From contig JAUILW010000218.1 of assembly GCA_030432795.1 (NCBI GenBank), positions 1-6,035 of the forward strand: a stretch of DNA of 6,035 nucleotides. The letters run 5' to 3'. A model generated the notes under the pieces. It made no database searches, had not been told where the DNA came from, and saw nothing but the letters and a program-made list of their open reading frames with translations. Below are positions 5,305 through 6,035 of this stretch, one piece after another. Source of the DNA: Gammaproteobacteria bacterium. Its GTDB lineage: Bacteria > Pseudomonadota > Gammaproteobacteria > Pseudomonadales > Azotimanducaceae. Numbering within the stretch: position 1 is the first letter of the stretch; the number at the start of each line of letters is the position of its first letter. The translations under genes and the position numbers were made by a program.

Positions 5305-5972
5305 GCGCTCTCTTCCGTGACGAAGCGGTAACCCTGACCGCGCACGGTGCGTATGGGGTTGAGCGGCGTCACCTTCTTGCGCAGGCGCCCTACGAAGACT
5401 TCGATGACATTGCTGTCACGATCGAAGTCCTGCTCATACAGGTGATCGGTGAGTTCCGTCTTGGATACCACGCGATTGGGGTTGAGCATGAGGTATTCGA
5501 GCACCTTGTACTCGTAGGCGGTGAGCTCCACGAGCTTGCCCGCTACCCGCACCTCTTTCTTGGCCGTGTCGAGGCGCAACTCACCGTGCTCAAGGAGCGG
5601 CGACGCGTAACCCGCCGCTCGACGAATGAGCGCGTTGAGGCGCGCCAGCAGCTCCTCCATCTGAAACGGCTTGGTCAGGTAGTCGTCGGCACCTGCTTCA
5701 AGGCCGGTGACCTTGTCCTGCCAGTTGCCTCGGGCGGTGAGAATGAGCACCGGCATGGCACGCCCGCCGTCCCGAAGCTGACGGATCAGGCTCATTCCGT
5801 CGAGTTTGGGGAGGCCGAGGTCCACCACCGCAGCGTCGTACTCGTATTCCTGCCCGTAGTAGAGACCTTCCTCACCGTCGCGGGCTAGATCCGTAACGAA
5901 CCCTGCGGTTTTCAACGCATCCCGGAGTTGCTCTGCCAGCGTGGCTTCGTCTTCGACAATCAGTACGCGCAT
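5301..5972 (-). CDS. phoP: PhoP-like OmpR-family response regulator
   Basis: A cytoplasmic DNA-binding regulator of 223 residues, the usual family length. The receiver domain (1-118) has the acidic pair E7/D8, phospho-acceptor D51 in VVDLGLPKLDG, T79 and K101. The segment LTARGNWQDKVTGLEAGADDYLTKPF is nearly identical in pattern to E. coli PhoP (LTARESWQDKV). The C-terminal winged helix (about 128-218) contains LTAYEYKVLEYL, NRVVSKTEL, the recognition helix NVIEVFVGRLRKK (188-200) and the wing TVRGQGYRF (209-217). The ATG at 5972 follows the stop of an upstream gene by 6 nt, with only a weak GAGAG-like site, so translation may be coupled to that gene. The kinase gene overlaps its 3' end. No PhoP box is visible here; the operon promoter lies beyond the right edge. 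Confidence 0.94.
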   Translation of the reverse strand: MRVLIVEDEATLAEQLRDALKTAGFVTDLARDGEEGLYYGQEYEYDAAVVDLGLPKLDGMSLIRQLRDGGRAMPVLILTARGNWQDKVTGLEAGADDYLTKPFQMEELLARLNALIRRAAGYASPLLEHGELRLDTAKKEVRVAGKLVELTAYEYKVLEYLMLNPNRVVSKTELTDHLYEQDFDRDSNVIEVFVGRLRKKVTPLNPIRTVRGQGYRFVTEESA

Positions 5973-5978
5973 GGCTCT

Positions 5979-6035
5979 CTACTCGCTGCTGGCCCTGCCG
6001 CGGCTATCGACGAACCAGGTTTGCACCACCCGGTC
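5979..6035 (-). CDS. C-terminal end of an unidentified protein upstream of the phoP-like gene
   Basis: Bases 6035-5979 read on the minus strand encode DRVVQTWFVDSRGRASSE and then a TAG stop, 6 nt before the regulator ATG. The tight spacing and coding-like composition indicate the end of a gene in the same operon. The sequence is too short to identify. PepSY-domain proteins are sometimes encoded in this position beside similar regulators and end in a comparable strand (V-x-x-x-D-x-x-G-R), but that is only a guess. Confidence 0.5.
   Translation of the reverse strand, partial: DRVVQTWFVDSRGRASSE

Overview
The window looks like chromosomal DNA from a GC-rich gammaproteobacterium. The best lineage evidence is a PhoP/PhoQ-type two-component pair (kinase H-box AHSLKTPLAV, regulator motif NWQDKV) and a small-RNA candidate of the CsrB/RsmZ type. 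The species cannot be named from the sequence alone.

Layout, left to right. (1) Bases 1-110, minus strand: the first 36 codons of a BlaI/MecI-family winged-helix repressor that runs off the left edge. Directly upstream is a 37-bp operator-like palindrome (129-165) made of two TACAnnTGTA dyads. It overlaps a good sigma70-type promoter that reads towards the repressor. (2) 252-1004, plus: a short-chain dehydrogenase/reductase. Its best start appears to be an ATC codon, and the Asn of its catalytic tetrad is replaced by Asp. (3) 1005-1298 holds no protein gene. Its left half contains five back-to-back hairpins. Read on the minus strand, three of them display CANGGANG (the CsrA/RsmA-binding core) in their loops, and the last resembles a terminator. 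This is the most interesting element here: a probable CsrA-sequestering small RNA. (4) 1299-2480, plus: a complete class III (CaiB/BaiF) CoA-transferase. (5) 2503-3893, minus: a two-gene operon, NfeD-like membrane protein then a stomatin/paraslipin-type SPFH protein. (6) 3970-5972, minus: the PhoP-like regulator and PhoQ-like kinase, overlapping by 4 nt. The end of another minus-strand gene (5979-6035) lies just upstream.

How the parts may work together. The repressor probably controls itself through the palindrome and may also affect the divergent dehydrogenase. The dehydrogenase and CoA-transferase both suit acyl-CoA or alcohol metabolism, but a hairpin and the putative RNA separate them, so they are probably separate transcripts. 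NfeD and SPFH proteins are a known membrane-microdomain pair. PhoP/PhoQ-type systems sense envelope conditions. The small RNA, if real, would connect this locus to the global Csr/Rsm post-transcriptional network.
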